Below the pieces are notes generated by a model. The model was not told the DNA's origin, made no database searches, and saw only the letters and a list, made by a program, of their open reading frames with translations. A stretch of DNA of 63,778 bases. It comes from Rhodococcus sp. KRD162 (GTDB taxonomy: Bacteria > Actinomycetota > Actinomycetes > Mycobacteriales > Mycobacteriaceae). This document shows positions 8,078-16,834 of the stretch, piece by piece; the first letter of the stretch is position 1, and each line of letters begins with the position of its first letter. The position numbers and the translations under genes were made by a program. The stretch is taken from positions 1-63,778 of the forward strand of contig NZ_JABFAU010000004.1 in the NCBI RefSeq assembly GCF_017168335.1, given 5' to 3'.

Positions 8078-10392
8078 GATATCCGTTCTCCTGTAGCAGT
8101 TTTCAGATGTGCATTCACTTCGGCGACGACGGCGGGTATGCGGTGTGCCGTGCTCGGCCTGCCGAGGTGGAAACCCTGGGCCCGGCTGCAATGCAGTTCG
8201 CGCAGCGTGGTCATCGTCATCTCGTCCTCCACGCCCTCGGCGGTCACCGACAGTCCCAGCGTACGGGCGAGGTCGATGGTCGATCGGACGATGGCCGCGT
8301 GGGCTGGGCTGTGCGCCATCCCGCTGACGAAGGCTCGGTCGATTTTGAGTTCCTGCACCGGCAATCGTTCGATGTAGGCGAGTGAGCTGTACCCCGTTCC
8401 GTAGTCGTCGATGGCGACCTGCACCCCCATCGCGTGCAGTGCCGACAACACCTCGGTGGCACCCGCCGGATCTGTCATGGCCGAGGTCTCGGTCACCTCG
8501 AGCGTCAACAGTTCTGCACGGCAATCGAATTCATCCAAGATGGTGCGAACCTGATCTATCAGGGTGTCGTCGAACAGGTTGCGTGTGGAAATGTTGACGG
8601 CCATCCTCAGCGGTAACCCCTCCTGCTCCCACGATGCATGCTGAGCAAGCGCCTGGGTGAGGACGTAGCGAGTCAGCGGCCTGATGAGGCCGGTGCGCTC
8701 GGCGGTGGGCAGAAATGCGCTGGGGCCAAGGACTGTGCCGTTCGGATGGTGCCATCTCAGCAACGCCTCCACGCCTACGACCGTCATCGACGCGAGATCG
8801 ACTTGAGGCTGGTACAGCAGTTGCAGCTGGTCCGATTCCAGTGCGGTGGTGAGTTCGCCGAGCATGATCAGCTGCTCGCTCTTGTCTCGGTCCATCGACC
8901 GGTCGTAGAACGCAACGCGTGATTGCGTTGCCTTCGCCGCTTGGACGGCGAGGTCGGCGCGTTGCACGAGCCGGTCCGGCGTGATCTCGTCGTCCTCGGC
9001 GGCGGGAGAGTTCGATGCCACACCGACACTCGCTTCGATCAGCAGCGTCATGTTCCCCAGTTCCACCGGGGTGGCGAATCTGCGCTGAATATCGAGGGCC
9101 AGGGCGGCCGGATCCATCGAATCCGTCGGCCCGCACAGTGCGAACTCATCACCTGCCAAGCGCGCCAACATGATCGACTCGTCGACGACGCCGTGCAGGC
9201 GCTCGGCGACGGCGACGAGAACGCGGTCGCCGAGGCCGCGTCCGAAGGTGTCGTTGATTTCCTTGAATCGGTCGATATCGACGGCCAGCACGGTGGTGTC
9301 GCCCGCACCTTCCCAGATTCTGTGTTCGAGGGCGCGCAGGTTGGCCAGGCCGGTGAGGTGATCGGTGTCGGCGACGGCGCGGAGCTGCACAGTTTGGGTG
9401 TGCAGCAACCGCAGCAGATCGGTGATGCGGAGGATCACGAGGATCACCAGGGCTCCTGCGGAAATCAGTACCGCCCAGCCCCATTCCGAGATGGGTTCGG
9501 CGCGGATCACCTCGATGTACATCACGATCGGAGCCGTGAGGGTCGCCGCGGTCAGCACGACCACGGTGGGAGTGGTGAACGACGCCATCAGGTGGGCGTC
9601 GGGTTCGATGTTCGGCCTGGTGATTCTCCGCATCGAAGGATGGAGTGCGGCGACCCCGGCGAGCACGTACGACAGCGTCCACCCGACGTCGAGTATCGAG
9701 CGGTCGGCGGAGGATTCGGACACGATAGCGAAGTTGGTGAGGGTGTCGGTCACCACGAGGAGCAGCACTGCAGCGGTCAGTAGCCGGTAGGACACCGCAC
9801 GCCACTGATGCGAGCCGACGAAGTGGGCCAACAATCCCAGGAGGAAGATGTCCATGGCGGGGTATGCGACGTCGACGAGCCCCGCGGTTCCCGAGATGCC
9901 GCCGTCGGACAGTGCGGGCTGGACCGCGAACGTCCAGGTCAACAAGCCGAATGCGACCATGACGATGGCGCTGTTGGCGACATGGCCGCGTTCGCTGGCT
10001 CGCCACTTGTGCCGAACCAGCAGGAACAGGCCGAAGCCGTACACCGGATAGCCGACGAGGTACAGCGCATCGGCGAACGACGGATACGGGACGCTGCCTT
10101 CGGTGATGTGGATCCACTCGAAGGCGATGTCGCCGAGCACCCACAGTGCGGTTCCTGCAGCGATGGTCAACCATGCCGTGTGGTTGCGCGGTCGGTGCAT
10201 CCTGGTGCCGATCACGGTGGCTGCAACGGCGGAGGCTCCGACGAGTACGAACACTGATTGCGCCATGACCACGGTCGGGACGAGGAAGTAGGCGACGCAG
10301 CCGAATGCGCCGAGTACTGCGTACCACCGCCACCAGGCCGTCACGATTCTCTCCAGCCGTTCACGCCGATCCGACGGTTTCAACAATGACAC
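8074..10392 (-). CDS. Membrane GGDEF-EAL cyclic-di-GMP enzyme
   Basis: A 772-aa protein starting at a GTG. Residues 20-325 hold about nine or ten hydrophobic segments (a membrane sensor). A GGDEF domain follows with DxLTGLxN at 344-351, DIDRFKEIND at 372-381 and AGDEF at 413-417, and then an EAL domain with VEALLRWHHP at 541-550, AVNIS, LEVTE, DDYGTG, ELKIDR and AEGVE. All catalytic acids of both domains look intact, so both diguanylate cyclase and phosphodiesterase activity are possible. I see no RxxD inhibitory site five residues before AGDEF. First gene of a three-gene overlapping operon with bluB and the propeller lipoprotein; divergent from dinB. Confidence 0.92.
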   Translation of the reverse strand: MSLLKPSDRRERLERIVTAWWRWYAVLGAFGCVAYFLVPTVVMAQSVFVLVGASAVAATVIGTRMHRPRNHTAWLTIAAGTALWVLGDIAFEWIHITEGSVPYPSFADALYLVGYPVYGFGLFLLVRHKWRASERGHVANSAIVMVAFGLLTWTFAVQPALSDGGISGTAGLVDVAYPAMDIFLLGLLAHFVGSHQWRAVSYRLLTAAVLLLVVTDTLTNFAIVSESSADRSILDVGWTLSYVLAGVAALHPSMRRITRPNIEPDAHLMASFTTPTVVVLTAATLTAPIVMYIEVIRAEPISEWGWAVLISAGALVILVILRITDLLRLLHTQTVQLRAVADTDHLTGLANLRALEHRIWEGAGDTTVLAVDIDRFKEINDTFGRGLGDRVLVAVAERLHGVVDESIMLARLAGDEFALCGPTDSMDPAALALDIQRRFATPVELGNMTLLIEASVGVASNSPAAEDDEITPDRLVQRADLAVQAAKATQSRVAFYDRSMDRDKSEQLIMLGELTTALESDQLQLLYQPQVDLASMTVVGVEALLRWHHPNGTVLGPSAFLPTAERTGLIRPLTRYVLTQALAQHASWEQEGLPLRMAVNISTRNLFDDTLIDQVRTILDEFDCRAELLTLEVTETSAMTDPAGATEVLSALHAMGVQVAIDDYGTGYSSLAYIERLPVQELKIDRAFVSGMAHSPAHAAIVRSTIDLARTLGLSVTAEGVEDEMTMTTLRELHCSRAQGFHLGRPSTAHRIPAVVAEVNAHLKTATGERIS

Positions 10393-10477
10393 ACTTGGTG
10401 ATCTGGGTCACTTCGTCCATCCCGATTGCTCGGGTTGTGTCCACAGGAGTGTCGGTAGCACGTGCGAGCATGATTTC

Positions 10478-11698
10478 GTGGAGTCGAACAATCGAAATCC
10501 GGCGAGCATCATGCACGCCGACCTCGACTCTTTCTATGCCTCGGTGGAGCAGCGCGACGATCCTCGGCTGCGGGGTAAACCGATTATCGTCGGTGGGGGA
10601 GTGGTGCTCGCCGCCAGCTACGAGGCCAAGGCGTTCGGGGTGCGCACGGCGATGAGCGGCGGTCAGGCGCGGGCGGTGTGCCCGCAGGCCATCGTGGTCC
10701 CGCCGCGTATGGAGGCGTATTCGCAGGCGAGCAAGGATGTGTTCGACGTCTTCCACGACACGACCCCGTTGGTGGAGGGCATTTCGATCGACGAGGCGTT
10801 CCTCGACGTCGGCGGCCTCCGGAATATCGCGGGCAGCGCCCTCGAGATCGGGGAACAACTGCGACGCGACGTCGCCGAGCAGGTGGGGTTACCGATCACC
10901 GTCGGCATCGCGACCACCAAGTTCTTGGCCAAGGTGGCCAGCGCCTTCGCCAAGCCCGACGGCCTGCTGCTCGTTCCGCCCGGCGGCGAACTGGAGTTTC
11001 TGCACCCGTTGAACATCGAAAGGCTCTGGGGCGTGGGTAAAGTGACCGCTCAGAAGCTGCACGTCCTCGATATCAGGACCGTTGGCGATATCGCAGCCTA
11101 CGGCGAGCGATCGTTGGCTGCGGTGCTCGGCAAGGGTGCGGGCGCACACCTGTCCGCGCTGGCCATGGGCCAGGATCCGCGACGCGTCACGCCGGGGAAG
11201 TCGCGTAGTTCCATCGGCGCACAGCGAGCGCTCGGACGCGGCAGGCACGACGCGGCCGAGGTGGAGGCCTCGTTGATCGGGCTCGTCGACCGCGTCACGC
11301 ACCGGATGCGTGGGGCGCAGCGAACCGGTCGAACCGTGATGTTGCGCTTGCGGTTTGCCGATTTCACCCGGGCCACCCGGTCGCATACTCTCGATCGTGC
11401 GACCGCCGACACCCAGGTCATCCTCGAGGCGGCACTGGCGTTGCTCCGCCAAGCAGCACCGCTGATCGCGGACAAGGGCATCACTCTGGTCGGTGTGACG
11501 GTGTCGAGCATCGACAAGGGCGGGTCCGAGCAACTGGAGTTGCAGTTCGACAGCAAGGCGGTGCGGACCCCGCCGGAGGCGTCAGCGCTCGATCGTGCCC
11601 TCGACGGGGTGCACAAGAAGTTCGGGTCCACCTCGCTGACCCGCGGGGTGCTGCTGGGGCGCGATCCGGGAATCTCCGTTCCGTTGCTGCCGGACTGA
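10478..11698 (+). CDS. dinB: DNA polymerase IV (Y-family translesion polymerase)
   Basis: A 406-aa Y-family polymerase. The catalytic motifs are ADLDSFYASVE at 14-24 and the acidic pair in SIDEAFLDV; the finger residues of ASYEAKAFGV and a helix-hairpin-helix (LWGVGKVTAQKL) follow. The C-terminal little-finger region is complete and carries EQLELQF, a plausible beta-clamp binding peptide. The start is a GTG at 10478; an internal ATG at 10511 would remove 11 residues. I see no SOS box (TCGAAC-N4-GTTCGA) upstream. Its stop abuts the stop of the convergent P450 gene. Confidence 0.92.
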   Translation: MESNNRNPASIMHADLDSFYASVEQRDDPRLRGKPIIVGGGVVLAASYEAKAFGVRTAMSGGQARAVCPQAIVVPPRMEAYSQASKDVFDVFHDTTPLVEGISIDEAFLDVGGLRNIAGSALEIGEQLRRDVAEQVGLPITVGIATTKFLAKVASAFAKPDGLLLVPPGGELEFLHPLNIERLWGVGKVTAQKLHVLDIRTVGDIAAYGERSLAAVLGKGAGAHLSALAMGQDPRRVTPGKSRSSIGAQRALGRGRHDAAEVEASLIGLVDRVTHRMRGAQRTGRTVMLRLRFADFTRATRSHTLDRATADTQVILEAALALLRQAAPLIADKGITLVGVTVSSIDKGGSEQLELQFDSKAVRTPPEASALDRALDGVHKKFGSTSLTRGVLLGRDPGISVPLLPD

Positions 11699-13096
11699 TC
11701 AGCGGCGGGTCGAGGGTGTCACGCGAAATTCGCTTGGCATCATGGTCAGTCTTTCCTGAATCCGTAGTCGGTACGAGGGATCGGCCCGCAGATCGAAGCG
11801 CTGCAGAATTGTTCCGAGTACCAGGACCGCCTCGTGGATGGCGAATTGCCTTCCGATGCAAGCTCGTTCGCCGGTTCCGAAGGGCTTGTAGACATGGGCC
11901 GGGCGAGCTTTGATGCGCTCGGGTAGAAAGTTGTCCGGGTCGAACTCGCCGGGGTGATCACCCCACACCGGATCGCGATGAAGGGCCGTCACCAGCACGA
12001 CGGCCCAGTCCCCGGCGTCCATGCGGTAACCGTCGCCGATGACGGTCTGTGCTCGTGCGGCTCGGCCGAACGCGGGAACCGTAGGCCACAGCCGCAGGGA
12101 CTCGTCGAGGACTCGGCGAACGTACCGGAGTTTGGGTACCTGGCCGAACTCCGGCGAGCCCGTGCCCCAGACCTCGTCGACCTCGGCGCGGGCGCGCTCG
12201 AACACCTCGGGATGCGTCGCCAAGTAGTACAACGCGAACGACAGCGCTCCCGAGGTCGTTTCGTGGCCGGCGATCAGGAATGTCAGGATCTGGTATCCGA
12301 TGTTCGCTTCGCTGAGCGCATTCGGATTGTCGACATCGCGCGCTGCGTCCATCATGATCTGCAGCAGGTCGGTGAAGTCTCCGGTGGATTGCCGACGGGT
12401 GCGAACGACATCGGCGAGAACCTCGGCCAAGTACTGCTTGTTGCGGCTGTATCGACGATCCGACCGGGCGAACAGTGGCCGGGCGAACGCGGGCACCGAC
12501 AGAAGCGATCGCCGCTGGTTGTAGGTCAGGGCCCCGACCATGGCGGACACGAACGGGTGTGTCTCGACGGACGCGAACGAATCGAAGCTGTAGCTGAATC
12601 CTGTTCGGCCGATGGTCTCGAGGGTCAGCTTCGTCATGTCCGAGGACACGTCGGTCGGCGAACTGTTGCGCGAGAGGCGTTCCCAGTGCTCGATCAGATC
12701 GTCCGCGACCTCGACCATGATCCGGTGGTATCCGCGCATGGCACCGGCCGTGAACGCCGGGCGGAGCAGATCGTGGGCTCGTCGCCAGTTCGGTTCGTGG
12801 TTGTACGCGGTGAACAGCCCGTCGGCTCCGATATCGCGCAGACTCTCCACTCCAGGGGGTAGGAACTTCTCGAAGCGCTTCTCGTCGCACAACTCGCCCA
12901 CCACGTCGGCACCAGAGGCGAAGACGAAGCGCCGGCCGAGGATCTGTCGCTCGAACATCGGGCCGAGCCGAGCCGCCAACGCGGTCGAATCCTGAATCGG
13001 AGTGCGCGGGTCGACGCCGACGATGTCACCGAGCACGGGAAGTCGGTGCGGTGGATGCGGGAGCGAGTAGCCCTGTGCTGCGAATCGTGTCGACAT
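11699..13096 (-). CDS. Cytochrome P450, CYP102-like heme domain without fused reductase
   Basis: A 465-aa P450. Heme signature FGTGERACIGRQF with Cys at 413, I-helix AGHETT at 276-281 and ExxR at 332-335. The C-terminal region (AIHEAVLVLGTILQRFDL, then a short tail) closely resembles the heme part of Bacillus BM3 (CYP102A1), a fatty-acid hydroxylase, but the protein stops where BM3 continues into its reductase. It therefore needs separate redox partners; the FprA reductase at 55836 is one in-window candidate. The start is the ATG at 13096. Divergent from a TetR regulator with an operator-like repeat between. Confidence 0.9.
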   Translation of the reverse strand: MSTRFAAQGYSLPHPPHRLPVLGDIVGVDPRTPIQDSTALAARLGPMFERQILGRRFVFASGADVVGELCDEKRFEKFLPPGVESLRDIGADGLFTAYNHEPNWRRAHDLLRPAFTAGAMRGYHRIMVEVADDLIEHWERLSRNSSPTDVSSDMTKLTLETIGRTGFSYSFDSFASVETHPFVSAMVGALTYNQRRSLLSVPAFARPLFARSDRRYSRNKQYLAEVLADVVRTRRQSTGDFTDLLQIMMDAARDVDNPNALSEANIGYQILTFLIAGHETTSGALSFALYYLATHPEVFERARAEVDEVWGTGSPEFGQVPKLRYVRRVLDESLRLWPTVPAFGRAARAQTVIGDGYRMDAGDWAVVLVTALHRDPVWGDHPGEFDPDNFLPERIKARPAHVYKPFGTGERACIGRQFAIHEAVLVLGTILQRFDLRADPSYRLRIQERLTMMPSEFRVTPSTRR

Positions 13097-13160
13097 CGGC
13101 ACCCCATCGAGTCGAGGCCGACCCTTGTTGAATCGGCGTCTAATAGAGACCGTACCCACT

Positions 13161-13177
13161 GTTGAACCCGTGTCAAC
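13161..13177. promoter_or_regulatory. Candidate TetR operator between the P450 and tetR genes
   Basis: The inverted repeat GTTGA-N7-TCAAC lies 15 nt before the TetR start and 64 nt before the P450 start. A partly similar GTTGAATC lies at about 13127-13134. It is placed to control both divergent genes. Confidence 0.5.
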
Positions 13178-13192
13178 TAGCATTCGAAGCCC

Positions 13193-13768
13193 ATGACGAA
13201 TCGCCGCACACGCATGACGCCCGAGCAGCGGCGTGCGCAATTGATCGAGATCGGATCGGCCCTGTTCGCCGAGCGGCCCTACGAGGACGTGTGGATCGAG
13301 GAGGTGGCCGACCTCGCGGGAGTCTCGCGAGGGCTGATGTACCACTATTTCCCGTCCAAGCGAGAGTTCTTCGTCGAGATAGTACGAACGGAATCCGAGC
13401 GCAACCTGGCCATCACGGCCCCGGACGTGTCGCTGCCGGTCCTGGAGCAGATCGCCGCCGGGCTCGACGCCTACATCGCCTACACCGACGAACACGCGCA
13501 CGGCATCCGGGCCGTCAATCGAGGCGCGCTGCTCGGCGATGCCCGCATCAACGACATCCTGACGCGCGAGTTCGATATTCAGCAACAGCGCATTCTCTCC
13601 GCATTGCCCGTCGAGTTCCACGACGACGAGGTGGTTCGGGCCGCGCTACGTGGGTGGGTGGCTTTCGTGCGCGAGGTCTGTCACGACTGGGTCGAACGTC
13701 GAACGCTCGAGCGGGAACAGGTTCGCGAGCTGTGCCTGAAAGCGATTTCGGGTCTTCTCGAGGTGTGA
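13193..13768 (+). CDS. TetR/AcrR-family regulator
   Basis: A 191-aa regulator. The N-terminal helix-turn-helix (about residues 13-60) contains GVSRGLMYHYFPSKREFF, typical of TetR proteins, and is followed by a helical ligand domain. The divergent CYP102-like P450 is its likely target, with a fatty acid or related lipid as a possible inducer by analogy with BM3 control; that is inference. The following DUF2277 gene starts 22 nt downstream. Confidence 0.88.
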   Translation: MTNRRTRMTPEQRRAQLIEIGSALFAERPYEDVWIEEVADLAGVSRGLMYHYFPSKREFFVEIVRTESERNLAITAPDVSLPVLEQIAAGLDAYIAYTDEHAHGIRAVNRGALLGDARINDILTREFDIQQQRILSALPVEFHDDEVVRAALRGWVAFVREVCHDWVERRTLEREQVRELCLKAISGLLEV

Positions 13769-13790
13769 GCTGCGGAGCTATCGTCGACGT

Positions 13791-14066
13791 ATGTGCCGAA
13801 ACATCACCACCCTGCGAGGGTTGGAACCGCATGCCACGGACGAGGAGATCGAAGCGGCCGCGCGGCAGTACGTCCGCAAGATCAGTGGCGTGCAGAAGAC
13901 CTCCGACGCCACCCGTGTAGCCTTCGAGCTGGCCGTCGCCGAGGTGACCGCGACGACGCATCGCCTGCTGCACGCTCTGCCGGAGCGGCGTCAGCCACCT
14001 CCCACGGTGCCGCCGCTGAGGCGTCCGGAAGTGCAGGCCAGGATCGCGGCCAAGGCCGGGTCCTAG
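13791..14066 (+). CDS. DUF2277 protein
   Basis: A 91-aa protein that opens with MCRNITTLRGLEPHATDEEI, the invariant start of the DUF2277 family, and continues with AARQYVRKISGVQKTSDA and a helix ending in a Pro-rich tail. The family is annotated only as uncharacterised. Possibly co-transcribed with the TetR gene. Confidence 0.85.
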   Translation: MCRNITTLRGLEPHATDEEIEAAARQYVRKISGVQKTSDATRVAFELAVAEVTATTHRLLHALPERRQPPPTVPPLRRPEVQARIAAKAGS

Positions 14067-14074
14067 GGGCGGAC

Positions 14075-14494
14075 CTATCGGGTGCTGTCCGGAGGCACCT
14101 CGGGGAGGCCTTCGCTCACGCGCAGCTTCTCGGCCATCGAGCTGAGGAGGTTCTGAGACTCCTCGGACAGATCGAATGCCCGGGCGGACAGGCGGCGGAG
14201 GCCGTATCCCTGTAGTTGGGTGAGCAATTCGAGGTCGTGATCGATCTTGGACGCGTAGATGTCGTCGAAGAAGTAGTCGGGTTTGACCTTGAAGAATGCG
14301 GCCAGGGCGGTCACTGTGTCGGCCGATGGGTTGGCCCGTTGCCCCGAACGTAGTTGCGAGATGTACGGCTTGGAGATCTGGTGGCCGCGCAGGGCGAGGT
14401 CATCGGCGACTTCGGCGTTGGTGTGCGGTTTGCGTCCGGGCGGGTGAATCGTGGCGAAGAGGTGGTTCAGACGCGCGGCGAAGTCAGCGGACAT
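14075..14494 (-). CDS. espR: EspR-like nucleoid-associated XRE regulator
   Basis: A 139-aa protein. The ATG at 14494 gives MSADFAARLNHLFATIHPPG, which aligns from the first residue with M. tuberculosis EspR (Rv3849), a global regulator and nucleoid-associated protein of about the same length. The helix-turn-helix includes KPYISQLRSGQRANPSADTV; the C-terminal helices are the dimerisation part in EspR. Rhodococci can carry more than one EspR-like gene, so orthology is not certain. Convergent with DUF2277 (8-nt gap). Confidence 0.82.
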   Translation of the reverse strand: MSADFAARLNHLFATIHPPGRKPHTNAEVADDLALRGHQISKPYISQLRSGQRANPSADTVTALAAFFKVKPDYFFDDIYASKIDHDLELLTQLQGYGLRRLSARAFDLSEESQNLLSSMAEKLRVSEGLPEVPPDSTR

Positions 14495-14763
14495 CGGGTA
14501 CGTGTGTGCCTTTCTGATCTGACCGCTGCCCACCCGGGCAGATCGATCCGCCGCGGATCGAACCGGCTCATAGTAGCCGCTGCCGAGTTTCGGCAAAACT
14601 AGGGCTGACCTGCGCAAACTCGAGCGAGAACAGTACTGTTCGGTTTCTTGCACCGGCGCGTCCATGCCCCGCAGGTTCGGTTCGAACGGATGGTTTTCCG
14701 TGGAACCGTCGGCGTGAGCCCGGCCTCGGTGGCAGACTGGATCGCCAGGCGAAGGGGGTGGAC

Positions 14764-15435
14764 ATGACCGATCGTCGACGAAGGACGTTCGATTCACGAG
14801 ATGGGGACGCGGAGGTGGTCGAGCCGCTGCTACGTGCGGTGCTGTCCTACGCCCCGCGGGACGAGTCGCCCACACCGCATCCGTCCGAGGGGATCGTTCT
14901 CGGAGCCGAGAACGGCTCCGGCACCATTCGGCTCGAACTCGTCATCGCGGGCGATCTCGACTCCGGAATTCCAGGTCCGTTCGGGTCCAGGTTCTACGAA
15001 TGTGGCTCATTCGAAGTGATTGTGCCGCAGCGGGATCCGCGAGACGGAGCGCTGCTGATGATCCATCTGCTCGACGCGAGTGCGCCGCGAAAATTCGAGT
15101 TCGCCACCTCGATGCCGCCGTCGTGGAAACTGCGGCTCGAGTCCGACGGTTCGGTGTCGGTACTCGATGAACTCGGCGAGGCCGTGATATTCATCGGCCG
15201 CCCATGGGCCTTCGATGCCGATCTGCATCCGGTCCACGTGTACTACACCATCGAAAGCGGCCTGCTGGTGCAGAACGTCCAGGCCGAGGCCGACACCGGA
15301 TATCCCATCCTGATCGATCCTGATCCCGACGCGATCATCACCGGAGACGGTCGACTCGTCACCGAAGCCTGGACCCCACGGCTGGTGGCGGGCGGTGTGG
15401 TCGAGGAGGTGTCGCCGCGGTCGTTGTCGAGCTGA
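14764..15435 (+). CDS. Conserved hypothetical protein
   Basis: A 223-aa protein from the ATG at 14764 (a GTG at 14758 is also possible; GGGGG precedes both). It has no signal peptide or membrane helix. The segment VQAEADTGYPILIDPDP near residue 190 resembles the YPVxxDP element seen near the end of many secreted actinobacterial proteins of unknown function. The N-terminal half is acidic and beta-rich. I do not recognise a function. Confidence 0.65.
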   Translation: MTDRRRRTFDSRDGDAEVVEPLLRAVLSYAPRDESPTPHPSEGIVLGAENGSGTIRLELVIAGDLDSGIPGPFGSRFYECGSFEVIVPQRDPRDGALLMIHLLDASAPRKFEFATSMPPSWKLRLESDGSVSVLDELGEAVIFIGRPWAFDADLHPVHVYYTIESGLLVQNVQAEADTGYPILIDPDPDAIITGDGRLVTEAWTPRLVAGGVVEEVSPRSLSS

Positions 15436-15457
15436 GCGACAACCGCGCATCATGATT

Positions 15458-16723
15458 TCAGAACGGATCGTGCTGAATGTGCTCCATCGGGGTACCGACC
15501 TTGCGGAGGGCATAGAGCGTCGTGCGAACCATCGACGGTGACCCACAGACCTGAATCTGGCGATCCGCCCACGATCCGAACTGGGTCACCACCTTGCCCA
15601 CCGCGCCGTGCAATCGATGGTGCATTCCCCACGGCAATTCGCGTGGGGGACCGGAATACCACCACGGATCCTCGGACTCCTCGGTCACCGGAACGACCGT
15701 GAGCCACGGATTCGACAGCGACAACTGCCACAGTGTGTCCAGATCGTAGAGATCGCACGGGTACGTACCGCTGACGAACAGGTGCACTCGCGGATTGTTG
15801 CTGCGCTGCGCCATCTCCATCACCTGGGCGCGCAACGGTGCCAGACCGGTACCGCCTGCGATCATCAACACGTCCTCGCGGATTGCGCGATCGACGTACA
15901 TCCCGCCCAACGGCGGACTGATGGACCAGCGGTCGCCGACGGCGGTCTCGGTGACCATCGCCGGAGACACCCAGCCACCGGATACGCGTCGAACATGGAA
16001 CTCGATCTCGCCGTACGGGTTGCTCGGAATGGCCGGGGACAGGTAGCGCCACAGCTTGGGTCGCTGTGGAATCTGCACACTGACGTACTGCCCGGGGAAG
16101 TAGGGAATCTCGCCGTCGGTCTTCAGCCGTACCACTGCGAGATCGTCGAGCAGGCGCTGATGTTCGACGACGGTCGCACTCCAGTAAGGCGGCAATTCGT
16201 CGTCGTCCGCGGCGACGGCCATGGCATTGCTCACCACGGTGAGGGTGTCGTGCCAGGCCTTCTCGACCTCGTCGGTCCACACCTCGTTGCCCACGAACGT
16301 CCGGAACGCGTTGATCAGAGCCGAGCTGCCTGCACGAAAATGGGCGCCCGATATTCCGTGCTTGCGATGATCCCGGCCGAGCTGAGCGAGGAACGGCTCC
16401 ACCCGGTCGGTGTCGTCGAGGTGTTCGAAGACGTACCCGAGGGCCAACACGAAATGTTCGCGCAGGGCGTCCATCGACGCGGGAAACAGCGCGCGGAAGT
16501 CGGGGTATTCGGCGAACAGGTGGGCGTAGAACGACCGCGACAAACGGGCTGGACCGTCCTCGGCCGCGATCACCGATTTGAACCCGGTACGCACCAAGGA
16601 GATCGTTCGTGCGTCGAGCAACCTCCACCCCCACTGCTTGACCTTGTCGACGGACACCAAAGTAGACCGATCGAGACCATCTCGCACGGGCTTCGCCCTC
16701 GTGCGCCTTTTGCGTACCTCCAT
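15458..16723 (-). CDS. Flavohemoglobin-like globin with FAD/NAD reductase
   Basis: A fusion of a globin (about residues 35-180, with the proximal-His region LGRDHRKHGIS) to a ferredoxin-reductase-type module: FPGQYVSVQIP, RYLSP for FAD, AGGTGLAPLRA for NAD and a C-terminal VCGSPSMVRTTL. It matches the type of M. tuberculosis Rv0385, which also faces clpB. The role is probably electron transfer to heme for NO or lactate/peroxide chemistry; the exact reaction is uncertain. The first ATG (16723) sits in the loop of a 17-bp hairpin without a good ribosome site, so a GTG start near 16687 or 16657 (399-409 aa) is just as likely. Confidence 0.85.
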   Translation of the reverse strand: MEVRKRRTRAKPVRDGLDRSTLVSVDKVKQWGWRLLDARTISLVRTGFKSVIAAEDGPARLSRSFYAHLFAEYPDFRALFPASMDALREHFVLALGYVFEHLDDTDRVEPFLAQLGRDHRKHGISGAHFRAGSSALINAFRTFVGNEVWTDEVEKAWHDTLTVVSNAMAVAADDDELPPYWSATVVEHQRLLDDLAVVRLKTDGEIPYFPGQYVSVQIPQRPKLWRYLSPAIPSNPYGEIEFHVRRVSGGWVSPAMVTETAVGDRWSISPPLGGMYVDRAIREDVLMIAGGTGLAPLRAQVMEMAQRSNNPRVHLFVSGTYPCDLYDLDTLWQLSLSNPWLTVVPVTEESEDPWWYSGPPRELPWGMHHRLHGAVGKVVTQFGSWADRQIQVCGSPSMVRTTLYALRKVGTPMEHIQHDPF

Positions 16724-16740
16724 GTACGCAAAAGGCGCAC
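16701..16740. repeat. 17-bp perfect inverted repeat over the globin gene start
   Basis: Arms GTGCGCCTTTTGCGTAC (16701-16717) and GTACGCAAAAGGCGCAC (16724-16740) enclose the 6-nt loop CTCCAT, which holds the annotated ATG of the globin gene on the minus strand. The RNA would form a very stable hairpin at the 5' end of that mRNA. Confidence 0.85.
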
Positions 16741-16755
16741 GACAAGAAAAGTAGG

Positions 16756-16776
16756 GTTGAGCGGAACAGACTCAAC
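16756..16776. promoter_or_regulatory. HAIR element (HspR operator) for clpB
   Basis: GTTGAG-N9-CTCAAC is present. The core TTGAG-N9-CTCAA matches the half-sites and spacing of the HspR-associated inverted repeat (CTTGAGT-N7-ACTCAAG) that represses dnaK and clpB in streptomycetes and mycobacteria. It lies 58 nt before the clpB start and overlaps the SigH-type promoter. Confidence 0.8.
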
Positions 16777-16788
16777 TTCGCTATGGTT
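16763..16788 (+). promoter_or_regulatory. SigH/SigR-type promoter of clpB
   Basis: GGAACA (16763-16768) and GGTT (16785-16788) are separated by 16 nt and match the GGAAYA/GTT consensus of the heat- and thiol-stress sigma factor SigH (SigR). The -35 box lies inside the HAIR spacer, so HspR binding would block it. The 5' UTR would be about 40 nt. Confidence 0.7.
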
Positions 16789-16834
16789 GTACTCAGCGAC
16801 AGGCTCGAATCCCACTCTGGAAAGAAGGTGACCG

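Noticed and set aside
10441..10500. SOS (LexA) box before dinB
   Set aside because: TCGAACAATCGA is present but the second half-site GTTCGA is missing, so it does not match TCGAAC-N4-GTTCGA.
16780..16830. tRNA-like T-loop (GGCTCGAATCCCACTCTGG)
   Set aside because: No acceptor, D or anticodon arms upstream; the region is the clpB 5' leader.
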